A stretch of DNA of 64,000 nucleotides, taken from positions 124,001 to 188,000 of the forward strand of contig CAWEDV010000005.1 in NCBI GenBank assembly GCA_963807975.1. The letters run 5' to 3'. Made by a program: the position numbers and the translations under genes. This stretch comes from JAACFF01 sp963807975. GTDB lineage: Bacteria; Chloroflexota; Anaerolineae; Promineifilales; Promineifilaceae. The notes under the pieces were generated by a model. It was not told the origin of the DNA, did no database searches, and saw only the letters and a list, made by a program, of their open reading frames with translations. Of this stretch, positions 40,495 through 49,362 are shown in pieces; within the stretch, counting starts at the first letter, position 1; each line of letters starts with the position of its first letter.

Positions 40495-43191
40495 TTAGTC
40501 GTCCAGGAAATTCCGCAGCACCGTATGTAAAATACCGCCATTCCGATAATAATCCACCTCAACGGGCGTATCAATACGGCAGGTGGTTTCGAATATGATT
40601 TCCGATCCGTCTGCCTTTGTCGCCTTAATCATTATGCCCTGACCCGGCTCAAGAGCATCATCCAAATTTAACGTCGCGTACTGCTCCGTCCCATCCAGAC
40701 CCAAAGAATCAGGTGTTTCATCCACTTTAAACTGCAACGGAAGCACGCCCATGCCAACCAGATTGCTGCGGTGAATGCGCTCATAACCCTCAGCGATAAC
40801 CATCTTTACGCCCAGAAGCAGCACACCCTTGGCAGCCCAATCTCTTGAGCTCCCCATGCCATAATCCTTACCCGCTAACACGACCAAGGGGGTTTTACTC
40901 GCCTTGTACTCTAAGGAAGCATCATAAATAGACATGACCTCATCGGTTTCAACAAAACTCGTCCACCCGCCTTCCGTGCCCGGAGCCATTAGGTTCCGCA
41001 TGCGTATATTGGCGAATGTCCCTCGTGTCATCACGCGGTCATTTCCTCTTCGCGATCCATACGTGTTAAAATCGAGAGGCTGAATATCGTGACCGCGCAA
41101 ATATTGGGCTGCCGGACTGTTGGCAGAAATTGCCCCGGCAGGTGAAATATGATCCGTGGTAATCGAGTCCCCCGCCTTGACCAACACACGCGCATTTTCG
41201 ATGTTATCAATCGGATTGACCTCAAGCGTCAGCTCCGTGAAAAATGGTGGCTCTTGAATATAAGTGGAATCCTCATCCCAATCATAAAGATCACCACCGC
41301 TCACCGGAATGGCATTCCATGTCTCATTGCCATCCCAGACATTCCCATACTGTTTATGGAAAATGTCCGCCGCTAGAGAAGAATTAATTGCGGATTGAAT
41401 TTCTTCGTTCGACGGCCAAATATCCTTGAGATAGACTGATTCTCCGTCGTTGCCCGTACCTATTGGTTCATTCAATAGATCTCTATCTGTTGAGCCGGCC
41501 AATGCGAAAGCCACCACGAGGGGTGGTGAAGCAAGATAATTGGTTCTCGTTAGCGCATGGACACGCCCTTCAAAATTCCGATTGCCGCTCAAAACTGACG
41601 ATACGACTAGATCTCCTTCTTGGACCGCTTTGCTAACAGGTTCGGGCAGTGGTCCAGAGTTCCCAATACAAGTCGTACAGCCAAAACCAACAATGTGAAA
41701 TCCTAGTTGTTCAAGATAGGGTAGCAATCCCGCTCGATTGAGATAATCTTCCACCACGCGCGAGCCAGGTGCCAGGCTTGTCTTTACGTAGGGTGGCACC
41801 GTTAACCCCTTTTCAACCGCGTGCTTGGCTAGGAGCCCAGCCCCAATCATAACACTAGGATTTGAGGTGTTTGTACAGCTCGTAATCGCCGCAATAACCA
41901 CAGCGCCATGACCAATCTCCGATTGGCTACCATTAGACACGATTGCCTTTCGTCCCAGCTCATTTTCTTGTAGACCGATGCCCTGTGGGCCAACTGGAGC
42001 CAGGAGCGTTTCCCGGTAGGTAGATTTCATATCGGCCAGATTTATGCGGTCTTGCGGCCGTTTCGGTCCGGCGAGACTGGGTCGAATAGTGGCCAAATCA
42101 AGTGAGACCGTCTCTGTATACTCGGGATCCTGCATATCATCAGTACGGAACAACCCTTGTGCTTTGGTATAGTTCTCAACTAAATCGATTAGTTCCTCGG
42201 GTCGTCCTGTATTGCGCATGTAATTGAGCGTCTCGTCATCCACTGGGAAGAATCCAACAGTCGCTCCATACTCTGGACACATATTGGCAATAGTCGCTCG
42301 ATCGGCTAAAGACATACTGCTCAGTCCAGGGCCAAAGAACTCCACAAACTTTCCCACCACACCCTTTTCGCGTAAAAGCTGCGTCACCGTCAAAACGAGA
42401 TCCGTCGCCGTCGCACCTTCTGGCATAGCGCCAGTAAGCTTTACCCCGACCACATCCGGTGTTAGCATATAGATTGGCTGTCCAAGCATGACCGCTTCGG
42501 CCTCTATCCCACCTACACCCCAGCCTACGACTCCGAGTCCATTAATCATCGTCGTATGAGAGTCTGTTCCCACCAGAGTATCTGGAAACGCCACTGAATC
42601 CTCACCTTCAGGCTTGGTCATGACAACTTGTCCAAGATATTCGAGATTGACCTGGTGTACGATGCCAGTTGCTGGTGGAACAACACGGAAATTCTCGAAA
42701 GCTTCCCGCCCCCACTTCAAGAACTCATATCGCTCTTTGTTGCGTTCAAACTCTTTCTCGGCATTGAACATAAGTGCATAGGCAGAACCAAATCGATCCA
42801 CCTGAACAGAATGATCGATTACCAGATCGACCGGAACTTGGGGGTTAATCTTCTGCGGATCACCGCCGAGACGTGCCATTGCCGAGCGCAGCGCGGCAAG
42901 ATCGACCACCGCAGGAACGCCGGTAAAGTCCTGCAAAATAACTCTACCTGGCTTAAATGGCAGCTCCTCGCGACCGGAACCCTCTGCCCTCCAAGATGCT
43001 AGTTTGGTGACATCCTCTGGCATAACCTCATACCCATCACAAGTACGCAGCAGCGCTTCTAGCAAAACCTTGATTGAAAACGGAAGACGATCGATATCGC
43101 CAAATCTAGATAATTTATCTATCTGGTAGTAATAATGGTTTGTGCCAGGAAGTAAAGTCCGGGCGCCAAAATGGTCAAGAACCTCGCTCAT
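40495..43191 (-). CDS. acnA: Aconitate hydratase (AcnA type)
   Basis: An 898-residue [4Fe-4S] enzyme of the citric acid cycle that isomerises citrate and isocitrate. The AcnA/IRP-type N-terminus has LPFSIKVLLEALLRTCDG and LQDFTGVPAVVDLAALR, then DLVIDHSVQVDRFGS and GTDSHTTMINGLGVVGWGVG. Cluster ligands are in AITSCTNTSNPSVMIGAG and GFGCTTCIGNSGPLP. The swivelling domain has DFNTYGSRRGNDRVMTRGTF and DYGMGSSRDWAAKG with the catalytic Ser. GAGGTGATAA precedes ATG 43191. Length is typical. The gene appears monocistronic and ends at the shared terminator. Confidence 0.97.
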   Translation of the reverse strand: MSEVLDHFGARTLLPGTNHYYYQIDKLSRFGDIDRLPFSIKVLLEALLRTCDGYEVMPEDVTKLASWRAEGSGREELPFKPGRVILQDFTGVPAVVDLAALRSAMARLGGDPQKINPQVPVDLVIDHSVQVDRFGSAYALMFNAEKEFERNKERYEFLKWGREAFENFRVVPPATGIVHQVNLEYLGQVVMTKPEGEDSVAFPDTLVGTDSHTTMINGLGVVGWGVGGIEAEAVMLGQPIYMLTPDVVGVKLTGAMPEGATATDLVLTVTQLLREKGVVGKFVEFFGPGLSSMSLADRATIANMCPEYGATVGFFPVDDETLNYMRNTGRPEELIDLVENYTKAQGLFRTDDMQDPEYTETVSLDLATIRPSLAGPKRPQDRINLADMKSTYRETLLAPVGPQGIGLQENELGRKAIVSNGSQSEIGHGAVVIAAITSCTNTSNPSVMIGAGLLAKHAVEKGLTVPPYVKTSLAPGSRVVEDYLNRAGLLPYLEQLGFHIVGFGCTTCIGNSGPLPEPVSKAVQEGDLVVSSVLSGNRNFEGRVHALTRTNYLASPPLVVAFALAGSTDRDLLNEPIGTGNDGESVYLKDIWPSNEEIQSAINSSLAADIFHKQYGNVWDGNETWNAIPVSGGDLYDWDEDSTYIQEPPFFTELTLEVNPIDNIENARVLVKAGDSITTDHISPAGAISANSPAAQYLRGHDIQPLDFNTYGSRRGNDRVMTRGTFANIRMRNLMAPGTEGGWTSFVETDEVMSIYDASLEYKASKTPLVVLAGKDYGMGSSRDWAAKGVLLLGVKMVIAEGYERIHRSNLVGMGVLPLQFKVDETPDSLGLDGTEQYATLNLDDALEPGQGIMIKATKADGSEIIFETTCRIDTPVEVDYYRNGGILHTVLRNFLDD

Positions 43192-43416
43192 TTATCACCT
43201 CACTCAAAAAAGGTTTGTAATGTCGGAATATCAGGAAAAGTTACCGGTCTAGCAAAGACAGGATTGCGTAGACGCTTATTGGCTCGTGGAAATAAACTGA
43301 ATAGCGAGCGCCGTCTCGCGTAAATAATGACCGTTCTCCCAATTTAAGAAGCGATCAAGACAATCGCTACCTTCACCATTATATCTTAGACCATGTAGAG
43401 CACGAAATTTCGAGAA

Positions 43417-43466
43417 TTGAAAATCATCTACTCAACACGTATACTATGTTAACATATTGTTAACAA
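43417..43466 (+). promoter_or_regulatory. Promoter and GTTAACA operator of the phosphate transporter
   Basis: TTGAAA (43417-43422) and TATACT (43440-43445) are 17 bases apart, giving a transcription start near 43452. A perfect inverted repeat GTTAACA-TAT-TGTTAAC (43448-43464) covers that start. The same bases can be read as a direct repeat TTAACA-N5-TTAACA, the form of Bacillus PhoP boxes. The right half, TTGTTAACAA at about +5, also occurs at +5 of the pyrophosphatase promoter at 4207. The position over the start of transcription points to repression. Confidence 0.65.
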
Positions 43467-43479
43467 GAGTTTTGCTTCT

Positions 43480-44472
43480 ATGAGCCCGGCATTCATCATC
43501 TTGCTCGTCAGCGCACTAGTTTTTGATTTTCTCAATGGCTTTCATGATAGTTCAAACATCGTGGCCACGCCGATTGCTTCTCGGGCTGCCTCGCCAAGGT
43601 GGATATTGTGGACCGTTGCCATAGCCCACTTCATCGGCCCGTTTCTTTTTGGAGTTGCCGTAGCTACGACGATCGGAACCGAAATAACCGACCCCGCCAA
43701 TGTCACCATGCCGGTCGTCATTGCCTCAGTCCAGGCCGCTATCATTTGGAACATCATTACATGGTACTTTGGTATTCCTTCCAGTTCATCCCATGCGCTC
43801 ATTGGCGGGCTTGTAGGAGCGGTTGTAGTCTCTGCTGGTGTCCAGGCGATCAATAGCGCCGGCCTGCTGCGAGTGTTCTTGGTGCTCTTATTCTCGCCAA
43901 TTCTGGGCTTGATTGTAGGCTATATATTGATGCACTTGACCCTCTTCTTCACGCGTGGCGCCACGCCTAAGGTAAATGGATTCTTTAAGCGATCCCAATA
44001 CTTTACATCTTTAGGCTTGGCCCTAAGCCATGGCGCCAACGACGCTCAAAAAACGATGGGCATCATTACCTTAGGACTTGTTGTTGAAGGCGTTATCGAT
44101 GAATTCGTAGTCCCCACTTGGGTAATCACTATGAGTGCTTCCATGATTGCCCTTGGCACAGCCTCTGGAGGTTGGCGCCTCATTCGTACCATTGGATGGC
44201 GCATATACAAGATCAGGCCAGTACACGGCTTTGTCTCGCAGGTCGCCGGCGCCTCCATCATTCTTGGCGCGGCCATTTCCGGTGGTCCCGTAAGTACAAC
44301 GCAGGTGATGAGTTCCTCGATAATGGGCGCGGGTTCCGCCGAACGTCTATCGAAAGTTCGCTGGTTTGTTGGCTATCAAATGTTGGTAGCCTGGGTTCTA
44401 ACAATTCCCATGGCCGCTATCGTCGCTGCACTCATCTACTTTCCAATCGCCTGGCTGGATGCGCGATTCTAA
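43480..44472 (+). CDS. pit: Low-affinity inorganic phosphate transporter (Pit family)
   Basis: A 330-residue permease with about ten membrane helices in two inverted halves. Each half has the PiT signature: FDFLNGFHDSSNIVATPIAS near the N-terminus and LALSHGANDAQKTMGIITLG in the middle, with GIPSSSSHALIGGLVGA and GGPVSTTQVMSSSIMGAG in the corresponding later helices. It should carry metal-phosphate with H+ (or phosphate with Na+). It is shorter than E. coli PitA, like many bacterial Pit proteins. The DUF47 gene 23 bases downstream is the usual partner. The promoter has a striking operator at the transcription start. Confidence 0.95.
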   Translation: MSPAFIILLVSALVFDFLNGFHDSSNIVATPIASRAASPRWILWTVAIAHFIGPFLFGVAVATTIGTEITDPANVTMPVVIASVQAAIIWNIITWYFGIPSSSSHALIGGLVGAVVVSAGVQAINSAGLLRVFLVLLFSPILGLIVGYILMHLTLFFTRGATPKVNGFFKRSQYFTSLGLALSHGANDAQKTMGIITLGLVVEGVIDEFVVPTWVITMSASMIALGTASGGWRLIRTIGWRIYKIRPVHGFVSQVAGASIILGAAISGGPVSTTQVMSSSIMGAGSAERLSKVRWFVGYQMLVAWVLTIPMAAIVAALIYFPIAWLDARF

Positions 44473-44495
44473 AACCGCAGAAGGAATCAATCATT

Positions 44496-45125
44496 ATGAA
44501 TTGGCTAAAGCGTTTCCTCAATCCACCCCAAAGCAACTTCCCACAGCTGCTTGGAAAACAAGGCGAATATGCCATTGCCAGCGTTGAAGCCCTACAGGAT
44601 TATCTAAAAAAGCCAGGCACAAAGCGCAGCGTTCAAGCAAGGAAGACCGAAAAGCATGCCGATGAAATCCAGCGCATATTAATCCATGAACTTGAAGACA
44701 CCTTTATTACACCTCTGGATCGTGAGGACATATTTGCCTTGGCGCGGGCCGTTGATAACTTCATTGATTACGCGTACGACACTGTTGCTGAACTGGAAAT
44801 TTTTGAATTGACCCCCACTGACTCAATGAAGGTTATCGCTGATCTCCTCCTGGAAATGGCGGCAGAACTGCATTTGGCAATCCAAAGATTATTCGATCAT
44901 CCTCGCGTTGCCAACGAACATGCAAGACGCATCAAGAGCCTCGAAAATCAAGTGGAAAACACCTATCGTCACAGTTTGGTCGAGTTATTCTCCGGACCTG
45001 AAGACACGGCCCATATCATGGAAATGCTCAAATCACGTGAGGTGCTTCGTCATATGTCCAATGCCTCCGATCAAGGAGATCGCGCAGCCGACATTATTCT
45101 CGACATCGGCATCAAATGGAGCTAA
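44496..45125 (+). CDS. DUF47 (PhoU-like) Pit accessory protein
   Basis: A 209-residue, almost entirely helical cytosolic protein of the DUF47/PhoU-like family, usually encoded after Pit transporters and thought to regulate them. Typical segments: FITPLDREDIFALARAVDNF followed by IDYAYDTVAE, and ILDIGIKWS at the end. Two long helical bundles with many charged residues fit the family. AAGGA before ATG 44496 sets the start; the frame is open far upstream only inside the pit gene. After the stop, AACGGCGG and CCGCCGTT (45125-45173) can pair across a long loop, without a T-run. Confidence 0.92.
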   Translation: MNWLKRFLNPPQSNFPQLLGKQGEYAIASVEALQDYLKKPGTKRSVQARKTEKHADEIQRILIHELEDTFITPLDREDIFALARAVDNFIDYAYDTVAELEIFELTPTDSMKVIADLLLEMAAELHLAIQRLFDHPRVANEHARRIKSLENQVENTYRHSLVELFSGPEDTAHIMEMLKSREVLRHMSNASDQGDRAADIILDIGIKWS

Positions 45126-45224
45126 ACGGCGGCCTGAAAACCATTCTATGGATTTAGCATCTGCACCGCCGTTCAGATTATCGCAAAATTCACGCCGTTT
45201 TACTGAAATCTCCTCACAATAAGC

Positions 45225-45230
45225 TATAAT
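45225..45230 (+). promoter_or_regulatory. Putative -10 for the secreted Thr/Pro-rich protein gene
   Basis: TATAAT in an AT-rich stretch, 90 bases before the start codon at 45320. A matching -35 is not evident, so this is a tentative call. Confidence 0.35.
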
Positions 45231-45319
45231 AAAATAATCCGATTTCACCCCGACTTCACACACACTATTAAGGAAACTTGCAAGGATTCTGGGGCAGAAT
45301 GGTAAGTAGGAGGATTTCA

Positions 45320-46525
45320 ATGAAACGAATAGCCGCGACGACTATCTTATTTGTAATCCTTGCCATCTGGATTCAATCCATGCGGCAGGAAGCTGGACCC
45401 ATGCAGGATCTTCCTGGACTGGCGTACCTAGGAGAGGGTCCGGCCACGTATAATACCGGTGCTTTCCAGAACTTCATCGTCAAAAGGGAACCCTATAGAT
45501 TTGATTTTGAACCCGGCCCCACATACACGGCCGTCGATAAGGAACGCGTCTGGTCTATCAGCGTCCTCAACGCAGCCCCAACCGCACTATGGGATGACTG
45601 GGTTGAACTAGGAGATAAACCTGCCGGATGCGTTATCGAATACATAGGTATAGATGATGATGATGACGGCCGAATAAATAAATTCTACCTCAACGGGAAT
45701 GTAGTCGAGACCGTTAAGCAGGGTATGATCTTTGAGGGCAGCTTCGTTCTTCCTGAAGCTGGCAATCTCAGATTTTATGCTGAGGACAGTGTCGGTGGCT
45801 GGATAACACCCTGTATCGACATCATCACACCCACAGATATACCTACCGAAACGCCAACCGAAACGCCTTTGCCCACCGAAACCAGCACGGCTACTCCAAC
45901 CGATGAACCCACTGAAACACCGACCGAAGGACCCTCACCTACACCAACCGATGGACCTTCCCCAACGCCAACTGACCCCGCGACTGAAACACCGACGCCC
46001 ATCAATACCAGCGTCCCACCCACAGTCACCCAAAGCCCGCCAACGCCCACGATAGATGTCACGCCCACTAAAAAACCGCGACTTCTCGCTTGTGTGCGCA
46101 TCAATTTCGATGTTGGTGGTCAAGAAGCCCGCCGCGGCCTCTATAATGTGACAGAGTTGGGAGGAGCAGTTTATGCCAGTTGGTATGCCGAAGATGGCTG
46201 GAAAGACAGTGGCTGGTTCACAGACATCGATATTGTATTCGAAGAAATCTACGTTAGGGTCCTCTATTATTCAGGACCTGACGTAGAGCCTATCGATATG
46301 AAGATCCTGAATCCTGCACCCGGTACCCCTTATGGCTGGATGGCCCGCGGCATGTGCCACGCCATTGAAGTTGCCTGGCCAGATGATCCCCCTCCATCGG
46401 AGACTAATGCCGATGCTGGCAGCACATCAGCAGTTGTCGATGATCATGCTGCTTCAGTGCCAGAAGTAATCGCTGACGAGGAAGAGGTATCTAGCAGTCC
46501 ATATGCCAGCTTGGGCAACAACTAG
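45320..46525 (+). CDS. Secreted protein with Thr/Pro-rich linker, function unknown
   Basis: A 401-residue exported protein. An N-terminal hydrophobic helix (residues ~4-20, RIAATTILFVILAIWIQSM) acts as signal or anchor. It is followed by a ~150-residue domain rich in aromatic and acidic residues, with an Asp-rich IGIDDDDDGRINKFY that resembles a calcium-binding or dockerin-like loop. Then comes a Thr/Pro/Glu linker of about 80 residues and a second ~100-residue domain with two Cys, followed by a low-complexity acidic tail. The linker is the usual sign of a cell-surface or matrix protein in this bacterial group. AGGAGG precedes ATG 45320. I do not recognise either globular domain. Confidence 0.85.
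   Translation: MKRIAATTILFVILAIWIQSMRQEAGPMQDLPGLAYLGEGPATYNTGAFQNFIVKREPYRFDFEPGPTYTAVDKERVWSISVLNAAPTALWDDWVELGDKPAGCVIEYIGIDDDDDGRINKFYLNGNVVETVKQGMIFEGSFVLPEAGNLRFYAEDSVGGWITPCIDIITPTDIPTETPTETPLPTETSTATPTDEPTETPTEGPSPTPTDGPSPTPTDPATETPTPINTSVPPTVTQSPPTPTIDVTPTKKPRLLACVRINFDVGGQEARRGLYNVTELGGAVYASWYAEDGWKDSGWFTDIDIVFEEIYVRVLYYSGPDVEPIDMKILNPAPGTPYGWMARGMCHAIEVAWPDDPPPSETNADAGSTSAVVDDHAASVPEVIADEEEVSSSPYASLGNN
45826..46077 (+). repeat. Thr/Pro-rich coding repeat region
   Basis: Degenerate tandem units of TETPT, PTDGPSP and similar peptides inside the secreted protein. Two adjacent units, GPSPTPTDGPSPTPTD, are nearly identical at DNA level (about 45920-45970), so unit number could vary by slippage. 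Confidence 0.7.
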
Positions 46526-46551
46526 TTTTCAAAACCTCAGATTTTACTATG

Positions 46552-46589
46552 AACGGCCGTTTCCTTAATTTCATGGAAACGGCCGTTTT
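46552..46589 (+). terminator. Strong intrinsic terminator
   Basis: A perfect 13-base-pair stem AACGGCCGTTTCC / GGAAACGGCCGTT with a 10-base loop and TTTTC after it, 26 bases past the stop codon at 46525. Confidence 0.9.
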
Positions 46590-46698
46590 CATTGCTGTTA
46601 ATCTCAGGTTTGGGCCCGCGATTGGTACCTCAAAAATGGCTGCAAAATAGACGACTGCAAATTGCACCATCACCGTTCCGATGATCGTTCCGAATTGT

Positions 46699-46728
46699 TT
46701 GTATACAACTACCGCCAGGTGCTAAAAT
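46699..46728 (+). promoter_or_regulatory. Promoter of the proline dehydrogenase gene
   Basis: TTGTAT (46699-46704) and TAAAAT (46723-46728) are 18 bases apart, with extended-type TGC before the -10. The -35 is part of a perfect 10-base palindrome TTGTATACAA (46699-46708) that could be an operator. Confidence 0.5.
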
Positions 46729-46815
46729 GAGCGTCCTACAGCCCACAATTTGAGCAGCGTCGTTGTGCATTCTTCCCGGCGCGCACAATTAGTGGGCAAT
46801 TGACAAGGGGAAAAG

Positions 46816-47844
46816 ATGAAAATGGCCAATGGATCGCGTCGCAAAACCTTATTGCCCAGCTTGCTCGTTTTACTAATTGGTGTAGGGCTTCTAATCCTAT
46901 TCGCCGAAACATGGCTGCGCCACTTGCTGCTCTATTTGTCAACAGCTGGTTGGGCACGAAGACTCGTAAGCAGTTTTCCTCTCGCGCAACGTGTAGCTCG
47001 CCGCTTTGTGGCCGGAGAGACAATTGACGACGCCGTTCAAATCACGCATGAGCTAAACAACCGCAACATGCACGTAACCCTGAACTATCTTGGCGAAAGT
47101 GTCTCGACAGCCTATGAAGCAATGGACGCCAGGGACGAGATATTGCGCCTCCTTGATCGCATTAACAGGGAAGGTTTGGATGCCAACGTATCCATCAAAC
47201 CCAGTCAACTTGGGCTTAAACTAGACCCCCAGTTGGCCCTTGACAACCTGCGCATGATTCTAGAACGCGCGCAAGGCTATGACAATTGGGTTCGAATTGA
47301 CATGGAAGAGAGTGCATTTGTAGACACGACTTTAGACATCTATCATGCACTCCGCTACGACTTCGGGTTTAACAATGTCGGTGTGGTAATTCAGACCTAT
47401 CTATATCGTAGCGAAGAGGACATCCGGGAGTTAGCCAACGAAGGTGCACGAGTCCGTCTTTGCAAAGGCGCCTATATGGAACCACCTGATGTAGCTTTTC
47501 CAGACAAAATCGATACCGATCGCAATTTTGTTAAACTGGCACAGATGCTCTTGAGCTCGGAAGCGCGACAGCACAAGGCGCACCTTGCCTTGGCTACCCA
47601 CGACGAAGCAATGATCCAGGAAGTCACGGCCTTCGTCGATTCCCATACAATCGATCGCCAGGCGTTTGAGATTCAAATGCTCTTTGGAGTTCGTCGCGAA
47701 TTGCAGGAATCCTTAGCCAGCCAAGGGTATCAAATGCGCATCTACACCGGCTATGGATCCGCATGGTATCCCTACTTTGTTCGTCGCCTCGCCGAAAGAC
47801 CTGCTAATCTTTGGTTTTTCATCAGCAATTTCATCAAGCGCTAA
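46816..47844 (+). CDS. putA: Proline dehydrogenase with N-terminal membrane anchor
   Basis: A 342-residue monofunctional FAD proline dehydrogenase (proline to pyrroline-5-carboxylate). The barrel carries TLNYLGESVST, LDANVSIKPSQLGLKLDP, WVRIDMEESAFVDTTLDIYH, VRLCKGAYMEP, LALATHDEAMI, FEIQMLFGVRRELQESLASQ and the substrate motif YFVRRLAERPAN near the end. Before the catalytic part there is a hydrophobic segment (residues ~13-35, LLPSLLVLLIGVGLLILFAE) likely to anchor the enzyme, which fits its delivery of electrons to the quinone pool. The bacterial monofunctional enzymes I know are mostly soluble or peripheral. No pyrroline-carboxylate dehydrogenase gene is adjacent. Confidence 0.92.
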   Translation: MKMANGSRRKTLLPSLLVLLIGVGLLILFAETWLRHLLLYLSTAGWARRLVSSFPLAQRVARRFVAGETIDDAVQITHELNNRNMHVTLNYLGESVSTAYEAMDARDEILRLLDRINREGLDANVSIKPSQLGLKLDPQLALDNLRMILERAQGYDNWVRIDMEESAFVDTTLDIYHALRYDFGFNNVGVVIQTYLYRSEEDIRELANEGARVRLCKGAYMEPPDVAFPDKIDTDRNFVKLAQMLLSSEARQHKAHLALATHDEAMIQEVTAFVDSHTIDRQAFEIQMLFGVRRELQESLASQGYQMRIYTGYGSAWYPYFVRRLAERPANLWFFISNFIKR

Positions 47845-47946
47845 ACTCAATACTGAGTTCGATAACCGATCTGCTCATCAACTGAAAGGCTTTTTGGAAG
47901 GTTGAAACGCTAAGCTGACAAAAATCACTTATTCGTGGGGAAAATT

Positions 47947-48486
47947 ATGGTTCAGATCGAAGAGTCAAATAGTATTTCAGGCGTACACATCGTCCACCTG
48001 AAGCCATTCGCCGATGAGAGAGGTCGCTTCATGGAAACCTTCCGAAAAGAGTGGTTTCCGCAGCGGTCATGGGAGATTTTCCAATGCAATCGCTCCGACT
48101 CCAAACAGGGAGTTCTCCGCGGTCTTCATTATCACTATCATCAGGTTGACTATTGGTACGTTCCCAGGGGTCATATGAGAGTTGGGCTGGCGGATATTCG
48201 CACTTCTTCGCCCACCTATCTAAACACCCAAACCATTGACATTGGCGAAACAAATGAGTTGGGAATTTTAATTCCAGTTGGTGTGGCCCACGGCTTCGCC
48301 GCCCAGACCGATGTAACGTTGCTTTATATCGTTGACAATTACTTTAATGGCGGAGTAGATGAAAATGGAGTCGCCTGGAATGACCCGGCCTTTAAAATAG
48401 ATTGGGGCATTGCTAAGCCAATCTTGTCCCTGCGCGATCTGAACAACCCCACGCTTGAAGAATTGGACGGAAAACTCCCCGAATAA
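47947..48486 (+). CDS. dTDP-4-dehydrorhamnose 3,5-epimerase-like protein (RmlC family)
   Basis: A 179-residue cupin-fold protein. Motifs of the family: VHIVHLKPFADERGRFMETF, GVLRGLHYHYHQVDYWYVPR with the catalytic His, PVGVAHGFAAQTDVTLLYIV, and the late Tyr/Asp region AWNDPAFKIDWGI. Start ATG 47947 has GGGG six bases upstream; the GTG at 47935 is not needed. No other rhamnose-pathway genes are adjacent. The second His of HYH and the exact substrate pocket differ from E. coli RmlC, where the motif is GLHYQ, so a different sugar nucleotide is possible. Confidence 0.88.
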   Translation: MVQIEESNSISGVHIVHLKPFADERGRFMETFRKEWFPQRSWEIFQCNRSDSKQGVLRGLHYHYHQVDYWYVPRGHMRVGLADIRTSSPTYLNTQTIDIGETNELGILIPVGVAHGFAAQTDVTLLYIVDNYFNGGVDENGVAWNDPAFKIDWGIAKPILSLRDLNNPTLEELDGKLPE

Positions 48487-48493
48487 GATTCGT

Positions 48494-48880
48494 TTACCCA
48501 AATAATTGCTGCCACAGTGGTGGGCCTAGAATCAACAACCCCACCAAAACTGCAGCACCAGCACCCACAAGCACGACCGCTGCGCTGACATCCTTTGCTA
48601 CCTTTGCCAAAGGATGAATCTCTGGCATAACTATGTCTACGATCGCCTCCAACGCAGTATTCATAAATTCAGCCATCCATACAATCGCTACTGTCAAAAT
48701 AAGGATTGCCCAGTCTGACCGGGACAACTTCAGCCACAAGCCCAAAACCACAACCGCCACACTGACAACAGCGTGAATCCAGGCATTTTTCTGCGTCCGC
48801 AGCACATACCACCACCCTTCAAACGCGTACTGAAAGCTCTTTGCACGTTTCCGAAATTCACTGTTGTCATTATCAAGCAT
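48494..48880 (-). CDS. dgkA: Diacylglycerol/undecaprenol kinase (DgkA family)
   Basis: A 128-residue membrane kinase with three helices. The active-site segment is MAEFMNTALEAIVDIVMPEI with the conserved Glu and Asn, followed by AKVAKDVSAAVVLV. The Gram-positive type phosphorylates undecaprenol for cell-wall lipid carrier recycling. It is the last gene of the pgpH-ybeY-dgkA group, an order well known in many bacteria. A 14-base gap separates it from ybeY. Confidence 0.95.
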   Translation of the reverse strand: MLDNDNSEFRKRAKSFQYAFEGWWYVLRTQKNAWIHAVVSVAVVVLGLWLKLSRSDWAILILTVAIVWMAEFMNTALEAIVDIVMPEIHPLAKVAKDVSAAVVLVGAGAAVLVGLLILGPPLWQQLFG

Positions 48881-48894
48881 AATTGAGTTGTTGG

Positions 48895-49362
48895 CTATGA
48901 ATCAGTAAGCGAAATGTCCTGCAATCCCAACGAATCCAAGATTTCAAACTGTGCAGACCACATCTGCTGCTTTTCATCAGGCAATAAATGATCGTAGCCT
49001 AACAGGTGCAATACACCGTGAACAGCAAGCAGTTGAAGCTCAGCGACAAGAGGATGGCCGCTCACTGCTGCTTGTCTGCTCGCAGTAGGTTTGGAAATTG
49101 CAATATCACCCAGATAGGGAAATTCATTTGTGGCCCCTACAACGGGATCTCCAGAGGGAAAACTGAGGACGTCAGTAGTCTTATTCAGGCCACGAAAGCC
49201 CTGATTCAGCTGGCGCATGTGTTTGTCATCTGTAAGCAGCAAGGTCAATGAAGCGTTTGATATCCCTTCATGCAGTAATGTGGCGCCAATTGCCGTCTCA
49301 AGCGGTTCCCTAGCCTCTTCAAGAACTGCAGACTTATATTGAATATCAATCTGGTAAGCCAT
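48895..49362 (-). CDS. ybeY: Endoribonuclease YbeY
   Basis: A 155-residue zinc endoribonuclease that matures 16S rRNA and takes part in ribosome quality control. The metal site is HGVLHLLGYDH (H-X3-H-X5-H), preceded by TTDVLSFPSGD. Its ATG shares one base with the pgpH stop codon (TAATG), so translation is coupled. The usual upstream gene phoH is absent here; pgpH takes its place. Confidence 0.96.
   Translation of the reverse strand: MAYQIDIQYKSAVLEEAREPLETAIGATLLHEGISNASLTLLLTDDKHMRQLNQGFRGLNKTTDVLSFPSGDPVVGATNEFPYLGDIAISKPTASRQAAVSGHPLVAELQLLAVHGVLHLLGYDHLLPDEKQQMWSAQFEILDSLGLQDISLTDS

Noticed and set aside
44118..44495. Upstream extension of the DUF47 gene into pit
   Set aside because: This is the shadow frame of the pit coding region; the real start at 44496 has AAGGA and the family N-terminus.
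45125..45173. Terminator after the DUF47 gene
   Set aside because: The eight-base arms are 33 bases apart and no T-run follows, so termination is not supported.
45775..46104. Minus-strand open frame rich in Val, Gly and Ser
   Set aside because: It is the shadow of the Thr/Pro-rich repeat of the secreted protein on the plus strand.
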